A stretch of DNA of 64,000 nucleotides from Rivularia sp. T60_A2020_040 (GCA_015272215.1 JACYMD010000004.1:1-64000), one strand, 5' to 3'; positions 53,039 through 62,045 are shown, numbered from the stretch's first letter. Translations and numbers: made by a program. The notes: generated by a model from the sequence alone, not told the origin.

Positions 53039-53799
53039 TTAGATTTATTCAAAATACCTAGCATTTGTAAAATTCGCTCTGTGCTGTTCATATCTCCAAC
53101 AATTCGTCGTGTTGGTTTGGGTAAAAGTTTAACCAAAGTAGGAGTTGCACTAACTTGATGAATTTCTGCTTGTTCGGGATGAGTTAATACATCAATTACT
53201 TTCAAAGTATAAGGGCTTCCCAAATATTTTTCTAACAATTCATGGAGACTTTGCAGTGTATTTTCTGTATTAGGAGTATGCCCTGCAACAAATAAACGGA
53301 GAATATAAGGTTGCGTTTGAGATGACATTTGTTGTACAACTGATAAGGTTTGAGAATCAACAGTTGATTTTTCGGATATTTCTAAACGTACAATTAAATC
53401 ATGATTTTCCCATAGCACTTCAAAGGTCGAACGATAAGTTGCTAATGTCATGCTATCGCATAATCCTTCGTGCCAAGGAGTTTTTTGCCAGACTAAATTC
53501 CCAGTATTAAAGATAGCATTTAACAAAGCTTGATGGCGGATTACTGCCGGATAAGCTTCTGCAAAGGTTTTGACTTTTCCAGAGCGTGGATCTAACCAGT
53601 GGTCAATAGTGGCTGTATATAATGGTACCAAAAAATGAGGCGGTTCTGGTAAATCTAGAATCGACTGTAAAGCGCTACATAAATGGGAATGCCATCTACC
53701 TTTCTTACTGGAGTCAATGCAGTAAATCAAATCACCTCCAGGTGTAAATAATGCGATTCCTTTGAACAACTCTGGTAAAAGTGATTTGTTTGGATTCAA
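53026..53799 (-). CDS. KaiB-like protein with N-terminal extension
   Basis: 257 residues. The C-terminal part (about 165-237) is a KaiB/SasA-N-like thioredoxin fold: YILRLFVAGHTPNTENTLQS then LKVIDVLTHPEQAEIHQVSATPTLVKLLP with cis-Pro, ending RRIVGDM. In circadian clocks KaiB binds KaiC, and SasA's same domain competes with it. The N-terminal about 150 residues (LFKGIALFTPGGDLIYCIDS) belong to a domain seen in related cyanobacterial proteins of unknown role. It is downstream of pilT (185 bp, heptad-filled) on the same strand. A link between clock-type signalling and pilus function is speculation. Confidence 0.8.
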   Translation of the reverse strand: MNPNKSLLPELFKGIALFTPGGDLIYCIDSSKKGRWHSHLCSALQSILDLPEPPHFLVPLYTATIDHWLDPRSGKVKTFAEAYPAVIRHQALLNAIFNTGNLVWQKTPWHEGLCDSMTLATYRSTFEVLWENHDLIVRLEISEKSTVDSQTLSVVQQMSSQTQPYILRLFVAGHTPNTENTLQSLHELLEKYLGSPYTLKVIDVLTHPEQAEIHQVSATPTLVKLLPKPTRRIVGDMNSTERILQMLGILNKSNYSN

Positions 53800-53812
53800 T
53801 GGCTTACGGAAT

Positions 53813-53843
53813 TTTAGATTTTAGATTTTAGATTTTGGATTGA
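53813..53843. repeat. (AGATTTT)n array before the KaiB-like gene
   Basis: About four units, 14 bp upstream of the KaiB-like start (minus strand). Confidence 0.8.
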
Positions 53844-53861
53844 AAGAGTTAGGAGTTGTAC

Positions 53862-53884
53862 AGACGGGGCGTATTGCTACGTCT
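53862..53884. repeat. 23-bp dispersed repeat, inverted copy 3
   Basis: Reverse complement of the copies at 1972-1994 and 30006-30028 with no mismatch. Confidence 0.75.
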
Positions 53885-53947
53885 GTACCGGAGTTAGGAG
53901 TTAGAAATTATAAATATTAAGTATTAAGTCTTTATTTATTATTCAAT

Positions 53948-53979
53948 GCCCTATTACCCATTACCCATTACCCATTCCT
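53948..53979. repeat. (ATTACCC)n heptad array after pilT
   Basis: About four units end 5 bp before the pilT stop codon (minus strand). Read in the pilT direction the unit is GGGTAAT and contains TAA. Confidence 0.8.
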
Positions 53980-53984
53980 TAGAC

Positions 53985-55274
53985 TTATACCCTACCTCGA
54001 AGCATCTGCGCCATCTCGTTAGGAGTTGGTGACATTTCTAATGCAATTTCTTCTGTAATTTGACCCTCTTGATACAGATTAAATAAAGACTGATTCATGG
54101 TAATCATGCCGTCGAAACTGGCTTGTTTCATCAATTCAGTCATTTCATCGTATTTTGAGTCTTTAATCCAGTCTTTGACCGCTTCGGTATTAATTAGAAT
54201 ATCGTGAAAAGCTGCACGTTTGCCATCTGTCGTGCGACACAAACCTTGAGAAATTACTGCGACTAAAGATTCGGAAATTGCGACTCGCATTGGATCTTGT
54301 TCTTCACCGGGGAAAAGGTTAAGAATCCTTTCAATGGTCTTGACAGCGCTGTTGGTGTGGAGAGTTCCCATTACCAAGTGACCAGTTTGAGCAGCTTTGA
54401 GGGCGGTATTCACCGTTTCTTTATCCCGCATTTCCCCTACCAGAATTAAATCTGGATCTTCCCGTAAAGCAGCTTTCAAAGCGTTGTCAAATTTGCGGGT
54501 ATGCATTCCCACTTCCCGCTGCTTAATCAGGGATTTTCGACTTTGATGGACGAATTCAACTGGATCTTCGATGGTAATAATATGTTTTGCCATCTCCCGA
54601 TTGATGTAGTCAATCATTGCTGCCATTGTAGTCGATTTACCAGAACCAGTCGGACCTGTAACTAAAATCAAACCTTTATGGTAATGACAAATATCCCTAA
54701 AAATAGGAGGTAGTTTCAACTGTTCCATTGTCAATATTTTGACTGGGATTAATCGTAGTACCATGGCATAACCTCTGAGAGAATCAAATATATTGATTCG
54801 GACTCTGGCAAAATCGAACTGAGTGGCTCCATCAAAATCTAAAGTTTCTTGAAAACGTTTAATTTCTTCTTCTGTAAGGATATCGTGCAACCAACTCATA
54901 AAAGTTTCTTTATCTGTTTGGGGATAATTGGTTGTGTCTATTTCTCCTCGGTTGCGGAAGCGTGGTACTTCACCTACTCCCAAATGGATATCGGAAAACC
55001 CTTTTTCGTGAGCTTCTTTAATTAACTGCTCAAAAGTGGGCTGCAAACTGTTTTTAGCGGCTGTATTTGAAGTCGGTGGTGGTGTTCCTGGACGATGAGC
55101 AGTAGGATTAACTAAACCACGGCTACCGTTAGGCATTCCTATAGTTTGAGTCGATTGACGTTGAGTACTGAATGTTGATGATGCTGGTGGCGGTGGTGGT
55201 GGCATTGGGGGCGCGCCACGTTGTGCGGTAGAATTAGAAGCTGGCGGTTGCTGTTGTGATTGTGATTGTGTCAT
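53985..55274 (-). CDS. pilT: PilT twitching-motility retraction ATPase
   Basis: PilT is a hexameric ATPase that powers type IV pilus retraction, cytoplasmic at the inner membrane. The 429-residue protein has a Pro/Ser/Gln-rich N-terminal extension (1-75, with a PPPPPP run), then the typical N-terminal PAS-like part, Walker A TGPTGSGKSTT (Lys213), Asp box, Walker B LILVGEMRD (Glu281), and the histidine motif TLHTNSA. The AIRNLIRE-type C-terminal retraction motif is not clearly seen. Length is longer than E. coli/Pseudomonas PilT because of the extension. GAGGAT ribosome binding site upstream of ATG. In cyanobacteria type IV pili serve motility and competence. No other pil genes are adjacent. 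Confidence 0.9.
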   Translation of the reverse strand: MTQSQSQQQPPASNSTAQRGAPPMPPPPPPASSTFSTQRQSTQTIGMPNGSRGLVNPTAHRPGTPPPTSNTAAKNSLQPTFEQLIKEAHEKGFSDIHLGVGEVPRFRNRGEIDTTNYPQTDKETFMSWLHDILTEEEIKRFQETLDFDGATQFDFARVRINIFDSLRGYAMVLRLIPVKILTMEQLKLPPIFRDICHYHKGLILVTGPTGSGKSTTMAAMIDYINREMAKHIITIEDPVEFVHQSRKSLIKQREVGMHTRKFDNALKAALREDPDLILVGEMRDKETVNTALKAAQTGHLVMGTLHTNSAVKTIERILNLFPGEEQDPMRVAISESLVAVISQGLCRTTDGKRAAFHDILINTEAVKDWIKDSKYDEMTELMKQASFDGMITMNQSLFNLYQEGQITEEIALEMSPTPNEMAQMLRGRV

Positions 55275-55798
55275 ATATCCTCGGTGATATTAAAATCAGT
55301 TTTGATTGGTTAGAGGGTTTCACTTCTTGTGGTCACATGAAGTATTTGCGATATGTCTTTGGCATGAGCGGAGCCTATCGCTAAACATAGTTTTTTCAAC
55401 CGCTTACTTGTATTACTTTTTCAATTGATTAATCGACAACAATCAGTGATGTAAACGTTTTTCCTGATATAATCACATTTAACACGCTTATACTATGAAA
55501 AAAGTACCGTATTAAAACGTATATCTACAATATAAAATAATACTTTCAATGTATTAATTTCCAGAAAGTCAAATTTTGTAGCTAAAAATCTTTTCAACCT
55601 CAATTGCAATTATTAATCTAGAAAAATTCAAGAAAATTACTCATGCGGATAAAATGAATGATAAAGCGTGAAAAGTAAGAATTGACCAACTACTCGTTGA
55701 TAGTACAAATCCTCAGATTTATCAGTGGAATAAATCCAAAATCCAAAGCTTGTACTGAGCGAAGCGAATGTATCTAAAATCCAAAATCCCTTGACCGT
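55275..55798. other. Divergent intergenic region
   Basis: Between pilT and recQ. It contains only AT-rich sequence and, just before recQ, a (AAAATCC)n heptad array interrupted by a 25-bp GC-richer insert (55733-55790). No gene seen. Confidence 0.5.
55733..55790. repeat. (AAAATCC)n array with 25-bp insert
   Basis: Heptads of ATCCAAA type on both sides of a segment containing TTGTACTGAGCGAAGCGAA. It ends 9 bp before the recQ ATG. Confidence 0.7.
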
Positions 55799-57955
55799 AT
55801 GTCTGAGTATCCCCATCTAGAAAACGCCCTTAAACATCACTTCGGTTATGATAGTTTTCGTTCTCCGCAGCGAGAGATTATTATTGAGGCATTAGAAAAC
55901 CGCGATTTATTGGTGATTATGCCGACGGGTGGGGGGAAATCTCTGTGTTTTCAACTGCCTGCATTGATGAAAACAGGATTAACGGTGGTAGTATCTCCGT
56001 TAATCGCATTAATGCAAGATCAAGTCGATGGATTGCGAAAAAACGGAATTCCGGCAACTTTTCTCAATAGTACTGTTAGTTCCCATCAAGCAAGAATTCG
56101 CGAACAAGCGATTATGAGCGGTAAAGTGAAGTTACTTTATGTTGCACCAGAACGTTTACTCAGCGAAAGATTTTTACCTTTACTCGATTTAGTTCATCAT
56201 CAAATTGGTATTTCTGCTTTTGCCATCGATGAAGCCCATTGTGTTTCAGAATGGGGACATGATTTTCGTCCTGAGTATCGTCAAATGATATCCCTACGAC
56301 AACGTTATCCGAATATACCAATGTGGGGCTTGACAGCTACGGCTACAGAAAGAGTCCGTGCTGATATTATCAAGCAATTAGGATTAAATCAACCCAGTGT
56401 TCATGTAGCTTCTTTTAATCGTCAAAATCTTTATTACGAAGTTCGTCCGAAAAAGAAGACTGCTTATGTGGAACTATTAGAACTAATCCGAGAAACTGAA
56501 GGTTCAGTAATTATTTACTGCTTGACACGCAAAAAGGTTGAAGAATTAGCTTTTAAATTACAACACGATAATATTTCTGCTTTACCTTATCATGCCGGTT
56601 TGAGTGATACCGAACGTAGCGAAAATCAAACCAAGTTTATTCGGGATGATGCCAGGATAATGGTAGCAACTATTGCCTTTGGTATGGGGATTAACAAGCC
56701 GGATGTACGTTTGGTAGTCCACTATGATATTTCACGGAATTTAGAAAGCTATTATCAAGAGTCGGGAAGAGCTGGTAGAGACAGTGAATCGTCTCGGTGT
56801 TTGCTGTTTTTGAGTTACAGCGATGTCAAAACTATTGAATGGTTGATTGAGCAAAAACCTGACGAACAAGAACAAATGATTGCTAAGCAGCAATTACGTC
56901 AGATGATAGATTACGCTGAAGGTACAGACTGCCGTCGCACTATTCAATTAAGTTATTTCGGTGAGAGATTTGCGGGTAATTGTGGTAATTGCGATAACTG
57001 TTGCAATCCTAAACCATTAGAAGATTGGACGATTGAAGCAATGAAATTTTTGTCTTGCGTCGCACGCTGCAAGCAAAGATTTGGCATGAAACACATTATA
57101 GATGTTTTACGAGGTAGTAAAACTCAGAAAATTCTTGACAAAGGACACGATAAACTTTCTACTTACGGCATTGGTAAAGATAAAACTTTGGATGAATGGC
57201 GGATGTTAGGACGTTCTTTATTACATCAAGGTTTGCTTGAACAAACGGACGATGGTTATGCAGTATTGAAACTCAATTCTTTTAGTTTGGAGGTGATGAA
57301 AAAGCAACGTTCGGTTTCAATTGTTGTTCCTCCCAAAGAAAAAGCAACTCTTCAAGTACGAAGTGATAAAGCACAAGAAGCAGATATTTTATTTCACAAA
57401 CTGCGCGAACTTCGTAAACAACTCGCTGATGCTCAATCAGTTCCACCTTACATGATTTTTGGTGATTCTACTTTAAGATTGATGACTCAGGTAAAACCCA
57501 AAAATAAACAGGAATTCAGTCAACTTGCGGGAGTTGGTACTCACAAGCTAACTCAATATGGAGATAAATTTATTCAGGTAATTCAAGGTTATTTACAAGA
57601 TAAAAGTCCGCAAAAACAAAAATCTTCGTCTTCATCTACAAATGAAGAAATTTCTGAAACTGAATTACAGACTTTTGAATTACACAAACAAGGATTGAGC
57701 ATCCAAGAAATTGCTCAACAACGTGACCTTCGTTCTACTACAATTATTCGCCATCTTTCCGATTTGATTGCAAAAAATCAACCCGTAGATATAAATTTGA
57801 TTGTTCCTGTTGACAAACAGAAAAAAATTCTCCAAGTGCTGGATATTTTGGGAGATATCGCTTTAACGCCGATTAAAGAGTATTTAGGTGATAGTTATAG
57901 CTTTGATGAAATTCGTTTAGTAAAGAATAAGTGGAAAAGGAAAAGTCACAAATAG
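55799..57955 (+). CDS. recQ: RecQ-type ATP-dependent DNA helicase
   Basis: A 718-residue 3'-5' SF2 DNA helicase used in recombination and repair. Helicase motifs: I MPTGGGKS (Lys47), II DEAH (144-147), the RecQ loop AIDEAHCVSEWGHDFRPEY, and motif VI QESGRAGRD (about 321-329). The Zn-binding region has CRRTIQLSYF...C-G-N-C-D-N-C (about 380-405). After it come an RQC winged-helix region and an HRDC domain (about 535-600). The C-terminal 100 residues include an extra helix-turn-helix-like stretch (EIAQQRDLRSTTIIRHLSDL). The last codons and stop (TAG) adjoin a heptad array. Single gene. Confidence 0.92.
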   Translation: MSEYPHLENALKHHFGYDSFRSPQREIIIEALENRDLLVIMPTGGGKSLCFQLPALMKTGLTVVVSPLIALMQDQVDGLRKNGIPATFLNSTVSSHQARIREQAIMSGKVKLLYVAPERLLSERFLPLLDLVHHQIGISAFAIDEAHCVSEWGHDFRPEYRQMISLRQRYPNIPMWGLTATATERVRADIIKQLGLNQPSVHVASFNRQNLYYEVRPKKKTAYVELLELIRETEGSVIIYCLTRKKVEELAFKLQHDNISALPYHAGLSDTERSENQTKFIRDDARIMVATIAFGMGINKPDVRLVVHYDISRNLESYYQESGRAGRDSESSRCLLFLSYSDVKTIEWLIEQKPDEQEQMIAKQQLRQMIDYAEGTDCRRTIQLSYFGERFAGNCGNCDNCCNPKPLEDWTIEAMKFLSCVARCKQRFGMKHIIDVLRGSKTQKILDKGHDKLSTYGIGKDKTLDEWRMLGRSLLHQGLLEQTDDGYAVLKLNSFSLEVMKKQRSVSIVVPPKEKATLQVRSDKAQEADILFHKLRELRKQLADAQSVPPYMIFGDSTLRLMTQVKPKNKQEFSQLAGVGTHKLTQYGDKFIQVIQGYLQDKSPQKQKSSSSSTNEEISETELQTFELHKQGLSIQEIAQQRDLRSTTIIRHLSDLIAKNQPVDINLIVPVDKQKKILQVLDILGDIALTPIKEYLGDSYSFDEIRLVKNKWKRKSHK

Positions 57956-57991
57956 GTAATTGGTAATTGGTAATTGGTAATTGGTAATTGT
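57953..57991. repeat. (GGTAATT)n array spanning the recQ stop
   Basis: Five units. The stop codon TAG at 57953-57955 is part of an AGGTAAT-type unit, and further TAA triplets follow in all three frames. Confidence 0.85.
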
Positions 57992-58017
57992 TCACGTGAG
58001 TTCGTTCTCGTGGGGTT

Positions 58018-58081
58018 AGAAGTCGAGTTTTTACGATGATTGTCTGTTACAACCCAGATTTATCTTAAAAACCCGACTTCT
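58018..58081. repeat. Dispersed hairpin repeat, copy
   Basis: Left arm AGAAGTCGAGTTTTT (one G to A) at 58018-58032 and right arm AAAAACCCGACTTCT at 58067-58081, with a 34-nt interior. Confidence 0.8.
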
Positions 58082-58409
58082 GTGATTATCCTCGTTCATT
58101 CTCAACTGAGCAACAATACTTATTTGTCATGGAAGTATGACATTACTACTGTCTTGAATGCCTTGGTAGAGTCAGTTGAGATCATAATGTCAAGATATTG
58201 TGACATAAAGATCCCGAAATAGCCTATAAATTCGTACTTAGGATAAAAAAGTATTCTTTACCCCCTTGATCCCAACCGGGTAATTGTAGTTAATATTTAG
58301 TAGCAAGTAATTATTCTGCGCTAATAAATGCTTATATGTAGCATTAGAAAAACTTTTACTTTGTGGTGAAAGTTGTGAGAGCAGAAGAATTGCTAAGGAA
58401 GGGTTAAAA

Positions 58410-58559
58410 ATGATGATTTACTATTATCTTTCATTGTTTAAGTTTGAACCCTATTCTGATCTAAGAATTTTTGATGTAGAAGTAAAAGGCATTTCTACAT
58501 TAAAAGTTTGGTATAAACGTAACAAGTTGATAAAAAAGATTTGGGGTAGATGTAATTAG
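58410..58559 (+). CDS. Possible 49-aa polypeptide
   Basis: MMIYYYLSLFKFEPYSDL then RIFDVEVKGISTLKVW and a basic tail RNKLIKKIWGRCN. GGAAGG lies about 9 nt upstream of the ATG. No homologue known to me, and the frame may be chance. Confidence 0.25.
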   Translation: MMIYYYLSLFKFEPYSDLRIFDVEVKGISTLKVWYKRNKLIKKIWGRCN

Positions 58560-58617
58560 ACCGACCTCTCCTTAATAAAAGAAATTTCTCACAATCAACT
58601 TTAGGAGGTCTTGATTC

Positions 58618-59865
58618 ATGGCAAAAGAACGCCCACCATTAGAGGAAATGACACTACGGCAACTGCGTAAAGTTGCTAGTGAATATAGCGTATCTCGCTA
58701 TAGTCGAATGCGGAAATCGCAACTACTTGCAGCAGTTCGAGAAGCAGAGAGTAAAAAAATATCCAGACAGGCAGAACGTTCATTGGAGGCGCAGGAAACA
58801 GTGGAAGCAGCAAAATTCGAGTTGGGACAGGAAGATAGAACTGGTGGTACTCTGGCTTTGGTTGACGAGGGACTTGCTGACTTACCGTCTGGTTATGGTG
58901 AGAGTCGGATTGTATTAATGCCTCGCGATCCACAATGGGCTTATGCTTATTGGGATATTTCTAATGAGCATAAAGAAGATTTACGTAGGCAAGGTGGACA
59001 ACAGCTGGCGCTGAGAATTTGCGATGTCAGTGACATTAACTTGGATCATCAAAGCGCTCATAGTTTGCAAGAGTATCCTTGTGATGAATTAGCAAGGGAA
59101 TGGTATTTACCGATTCCGGTTAGCGATCGCGATTATGTAATCGATATCGGTTATCGTTGTGGTGATGGTCGTTGGTTGGTACTGGCTCGTAGTGCAAGAG
59201 TACACGTTCCCCCAGTATATCCTTCTGACTGGATCGAAGATGTGTTTATCACGGTGGATTTTGAAGAAGATTTACGCGGTAAGACGAAGTATGAACTAGT
59301 ACCACCTGCGAAGAAAATGCCTGTTTCTGCTGGTGCAAATGGTAGTGTCGATGCTAACGGTAACGCGATTTACGAACAAATATTCGGCATGGCTGAATCC
59401 GCAGAAGCAATGCGGGTAGCTGGTTCGATGTTCGGTTCCCAGCAGCACCTTCCTGGTTCCATGGCTCCGGAACAAGCTATTAGTTCCTATATTTTCCCAT
59501 CTGGTGTAGGTATGTGGGCGCTTCCCACAGCATCGGGTGTGAATATGTCTGGTGTTGGTATGGGTGCATCTGCGCCCCCAGTACGTCCCCGCAAATTCTG
59601 GTTAATTGCTGATGCTGAGTTGATTGTGTACGGTGCTACCGAACCAGATGCTAAAGTTACAATTGGCGATCGCGAAATCAAACTCAATCCTGATGGTACA
59701 TTCCGCTTTCAAATGTCCTTCCAAGATGGTTTGATTGATTATCCAATTAAAGCGGTTGCGGTTGATGGTGAGCAAACCCGTTCAATTCAGATGAAGTTTA
59801 CCCGTGAAACTCCATCACGTAATACTAATACTAAGGATGAAGCTGTTTTAGAATGGTTTTCCTAA
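58618..59865 (+). CDS. DUF4912 domain protein
   Basis: A 415-residue protein. The first about 45 residues (LEEMTLRQLRKVASEYSVSR) resemble a Rho-N/SAP-type helical DNA-binding module. Residues about 90-210 form the DUF4912 domain with PRDPQWAYAYWDISNEHKEDL. A Gly/Ala/Met-rich low-complexity part follows (about 245-315). The C-terminal segment (about 320-395) is an Ig-like domain (DAELIVYGATEPDAKVTIGD then DGTFRFQMSFQDG). Cytoplasmic by sequence. AGGAGG ribosome binding site upstream of ATG. The function is not known. A strong terminator follows. Confidence 0.8.
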   Translation: MAKERPPLEEMTLRQLRKVASEYSVSRYSRMRKSQLLAAVREAESKKISRQAERSLEAQETVEAAKFELGQEDRTGGTLALVDEGLADLPSGYGESRIVLMPRDPQWAYAYWDISNEHKEDLRRQGGQQLALRICDVSDINLDHQSAHSLQEYPCDELAREWYLPIPVSDRDYVIDIGYRCGDGRWLVLARSARVHVPPVYPSDWIEDVFITVDFEEDLRGKTKYELVPPAKKMPVSAGANGSVDANGNAIYEQIFGMAESAEAMRVAGSMFGSQQHLPGSMAPEQAISSYIFPSGVGMWALPTASGVNMSGVGMGASAPPVRPRKFWLIADAELIVYGATEPDAKVTIGDREIKLNPDGTFRFQMSFQDGLIDYPIKAVAVDGEQTRSIQMKFTRETPSRNTNTKDEAVLEWFS

Positions 59866-59908
59866 TTTGATCTTGTCCATAAAATGAACTCGAATTAATC
59901 TAATTAAT

Positions 59909-59941
59909 CTCCCTATATAATTTATGTAGGGAGTTTTTTTC
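59909..59941 (+). terminator. Rho-independent terminator after the DUF4912 gene
   Basis: CTCCCTA (59909-59915) pairs with TAGGGAG (59927-59933), followed by eight T. The tract lies 44 bp beyond the stop codon and points in the gene direction. Confidence 0.8.
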
Positions 59942-59949
59942 GTGGAGTA

Positions 59950-60014
59950 AGAAGTCGGGTTTTTATGATTATTTTCTGATGGTACAGATAGAATATTGTA
60001 AAAACCCGACTTCT
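59950..60014. repeat. Dispersed hairpin repeat, copy (tandem 1)
   Basis: Left arm AGAAGTCGGGTTTTT (59950-59964), right arm AAAAACCCGACTTCT (60000-60014), 35-nt interior. Confidence 0.85.
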
Positions 60015-60033
60015 GTGATTACTGGGTGAGGTA

Positions 60034-60096
60034 AGAAGTCGGGTTTTTATTACTGTTATAAGCGTATTACCGATATATTGTAAAAACCCGACTTCT
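60034..60096. repeat. Dispersed hairpin repeat, copy (tandem 2)
   Basis: A second full copy starts 19 bp after the first: left arm at 60034-60048, right arm at 60082-60096. The interior differs from the first copy, though both end with an ATATTGT-like word before the right arm. Confidence 0.85.
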
Positions 60097-60206
60097 ATAA
60101 TTACAACTCAGGTAAAAAAACGAAACTTGTGCCGGAGGATGCACAAAAATCAAGAATAAAAGAAGAGAATATACTCATAAATAGTAAATATAGGAATCCT
60201 ATAGAT

Positions 60207-61205
60207 ATGTTCAATAGGAATTTTATTGGAATAATATTGATAGTTGCCGGTGTTTTATTTTTTCGTTCTTATCAAGCAAATAATCAAAAATCGCAAGATT
60301 TAGCTCAAAAACCATCAATAAATCTAAAACAAGAAAATATATCGTCAGAAAATAAATCCAAACTATCAAAAGACACTTTCATTAATTGCATTGGAGAAAA
60401 TAAAAATTTTAGTATAGATTTTTTTAAAACTAATAATTTAGGTGAAAAATCCGATAAAGGAATTAATCATGTAATCGTTTTTAATCCGAAATCCCCAGAA
60501 TTAGATTTCAAAGTAAATGTAGGTTTAGCTCACAATATTTATGCGAAAAATGAAAGCGGTAAATTGCGTAAAGAATACGTTCCCAAATTATTTCGCGAAA
60601 TAATTGGTGATGAAAACGCTTCATTAAATGGTAAAAAACCTATTGCTGCAATTAATGCCGATTATATCGATACAGATGATAAACCCCAGGGTTTGAATAT
60701 TTCACGGGGAATCGAATATTCGGGAGATTTTAAAGATAAACGTTCTTCTTTCGGAGTATCTGGAGGAGAACCTTCTCAGCGTCAAGCGACTATTGGAGTA
60801 GGTAGAAGAAATCGGGATATTTTGAATTACAACTTAGTCGGAGGTAACGGCAGATTTTATACTGGAGGTAAGTTTAAGGATATTTGTGAAGCATTAGGAG
60901 AATTTGCTTGTCAAAGAGCAATAAATCGTTCCATGGCAGCCGTTACCAATCGAGGTTATGTAATTTTATTAGTTAATGATGCCAGAGCTAATTCCGATAT
61001 TGAAATAACTAAAGTTAATCGAGAACTTTTACCAGATATGTTTGATGATGTTTTAGAAGGAATTGCTCGAAATAATTGTTTAGGTAAAATAGAAGAAGGA
61101 ATATTATTTGATGGTGGAGAATCTCCCGGATTATTTTATAATAATAAAACCTATGTAGAAAATTTTGGCGCAATTGGTTCGGTATTTTTAATTTATAAAA
61201 GTTGA
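60207..61205 (+). CDS. Phosphodiester glycosidase family protein (NAGPA-like)
   Basis: 332 residues from the ATG at 60207 (the frame is open to a GTG at 60129 that adds 26 polar residues). An N-terminal membrane anchor or signal (FIGIILIVAGVLFF, about 6-19) precedes a domain with the NAGPA/phosphodiester glycosidase pattern: AINADYIDTDDKPQGLN, AAVTNRGYVILLVND, and near the C-terminus LFDGGESPGLFYNN. Such enzymes cleave phosphodiester-linked sugars in cell-envelope or exported polymers. The substrate is not known. The stop codon TGA is formed by the heptad array that follows. No operon partner. Confidence 0.75.
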   Translation: MFNRNFIGIILIVAGVLFFRSYQANNQKSQDLAQKPSINLKQENISSENKSKLSKDTFINCIGENKNFSIDFFKTNNLGEKSDKGINHVIVFNPKSPELDFKVNVGLAHNIYAKNESGKLRKEYVPKLFREIIGDENASLNGKKPIAAINADYIDTDDKPQGLNISRGIEYSGDFKDKRSSFGVSGGEPSQRQATIGVGRRNRDILNYNLVGGNGRFYTGGKFKDICEALGEFACQRAINRSMAAVTNRGYVILLVNDARANSDIEITKVNRELLPDMFDDVLEGIARNNCLGKIEEGILFDGGESPGLFYNNKTYVENFGAIGSVFLIYKS

Positions 61206-61291
61206 CAGTGGACAGTTGACAGTTGACAGTTACCTATTACCAATTAGCAATTAGCAATTACCTATTCCCAATTACCTATTCCCAATTACCT
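61201..61291. repeat. Compound heptad array (GTTGACA, AATTACC/AATTAGC types)
   Basis: It begins with GTTGACAGTGGACA, supplying the stop codon TGA of the preceding gene (61203-61205), and continues with ATTAGCA/CCTATTC variants. Confidence 0.8.
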
Positions 61292-61358
61292 GATATATTC
61301 GCTTGAGCTACGCGATCGCAATTAGCGGTAGGCTAGAGTAATACCTATAACAGCTAAT

Positions 61359-61922
61359 ATGACACACGATGAAATCGCCGATACACTCGCAGAGTTATTT
61401 GGTACATCTGCGGTAAATATTCTCGCACCTGGTTCTTGGCAAGTTGAAACTGCTACTTTTCGGCTGCTGTTACTGCTGAGCGAAGATCAAAGTTGGTTGC
61501 GAGTTTTGTTACCAATTATGCCAGCACAGCAAGCACAACCGTTTTTACAGCAATTTTTTGAAGCTAATTTTGATGATACTCAACAAGTACGCTATGCTTT
61601 GCAGCAAGATGTGCTTTGGGGAGTATTTCAGCACAGTTGTGCTAGTTTGGTTGTAGAAGATTTTCGTGATGCGATCGCAAGATTAATTTCTCTGTATGAA
61701 GTCGGTTTTGATGACGCTTTTAATCGGTTAACTGAAACCAAGATTAAGGAAATTGTTCAAGTATCTAAACAGCAAGGAAAATCAATAGATGAGACGATGC
61801 AAAATCTTGAGCGTTTTTATGCTGAAGGTTTAATGGGTGAAATGGATCAAAGTTCCGAATCACGAGAACGAGTTTTAGCTGCTTGGAAGCGACAATTAGA
61901 AAAGTTGTGGAATGAAGAGTAA
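61359..61922 (+). CDS. Conserved cyanobacterial protein, possible chaperone-like fold
   Basis: A 187-residue acidic protein without signal or membrane segment. The N-terminal half (about 1-115) has alternating helix and strand: ADTLAELFGTSAVNIL then WQVETATFRLLLLLSEDQ and VRYALQQDVLWGVFQHSC. This looks like the small YbjN/type III-chaperone-like folds, but that is inference from pattern alone. The C-terminal half is helical (SIDETMQNLERFYAEGLMG). I do not recognise a named family. ATG start. Followed by a GC hairpin-tail repeat and a perfect palindrome in the next spacer. Confidence 0.65.
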   Translation: MTHDEIADTLAELFGTSAVNILAPGSWQVETATFRLLLLLSEDQSWLRVLLPIMPAQQAQPFLQQFFEANFDDTQQVRYALQQDVLWGVFQHSCASLVVEDFRDAIARLISLYEVGFDDAFNRLTETKIKEIVQVSKQQGKSIDETMQNLERFYAEGLMGEMDQSSESRERVLAAWKRQLEKLWNEE

Positions 61923-61938
61923 GCAGTCAATTAGTTGT

Positions 61939-61969
61939 CGCGCATTTAATTTGTATTTTTCTAGCGGGA
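61939..61969. repeat. Dispersed tail element, inverted copy
   Basis: Reverse complement (one mismatch) of the tail of the 8371-8415 element: TCGCGCATTTAATTTG... CTAGCGGG. Confidence 0.65.
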
Positions 61970-62045
61970 TTTTTAGTCCATGTCATTAGTTATGATGGCT
62001 TAATTAATATAACGTTACTAGTAGTCGGATTTTACCAGAAATCTT

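Larger units (their letters stand above)
57956..58617. other. Intergenic region with array and hairpin repeat
   Basis: It holds the recQ-end array, one hairpin copy (58018-58081), and 58222-58617, which I could not assign. A 49-codon frame there (58410-58559) is a weak candidate gene. Confidence 0.5.

Noticed and set aside
58040-58222. 60-codon frame across the hairpin repeat at 58018-58081
   Set aside because: It is encoded mostly by the hairpin repeat and has no start context or recognised domain.
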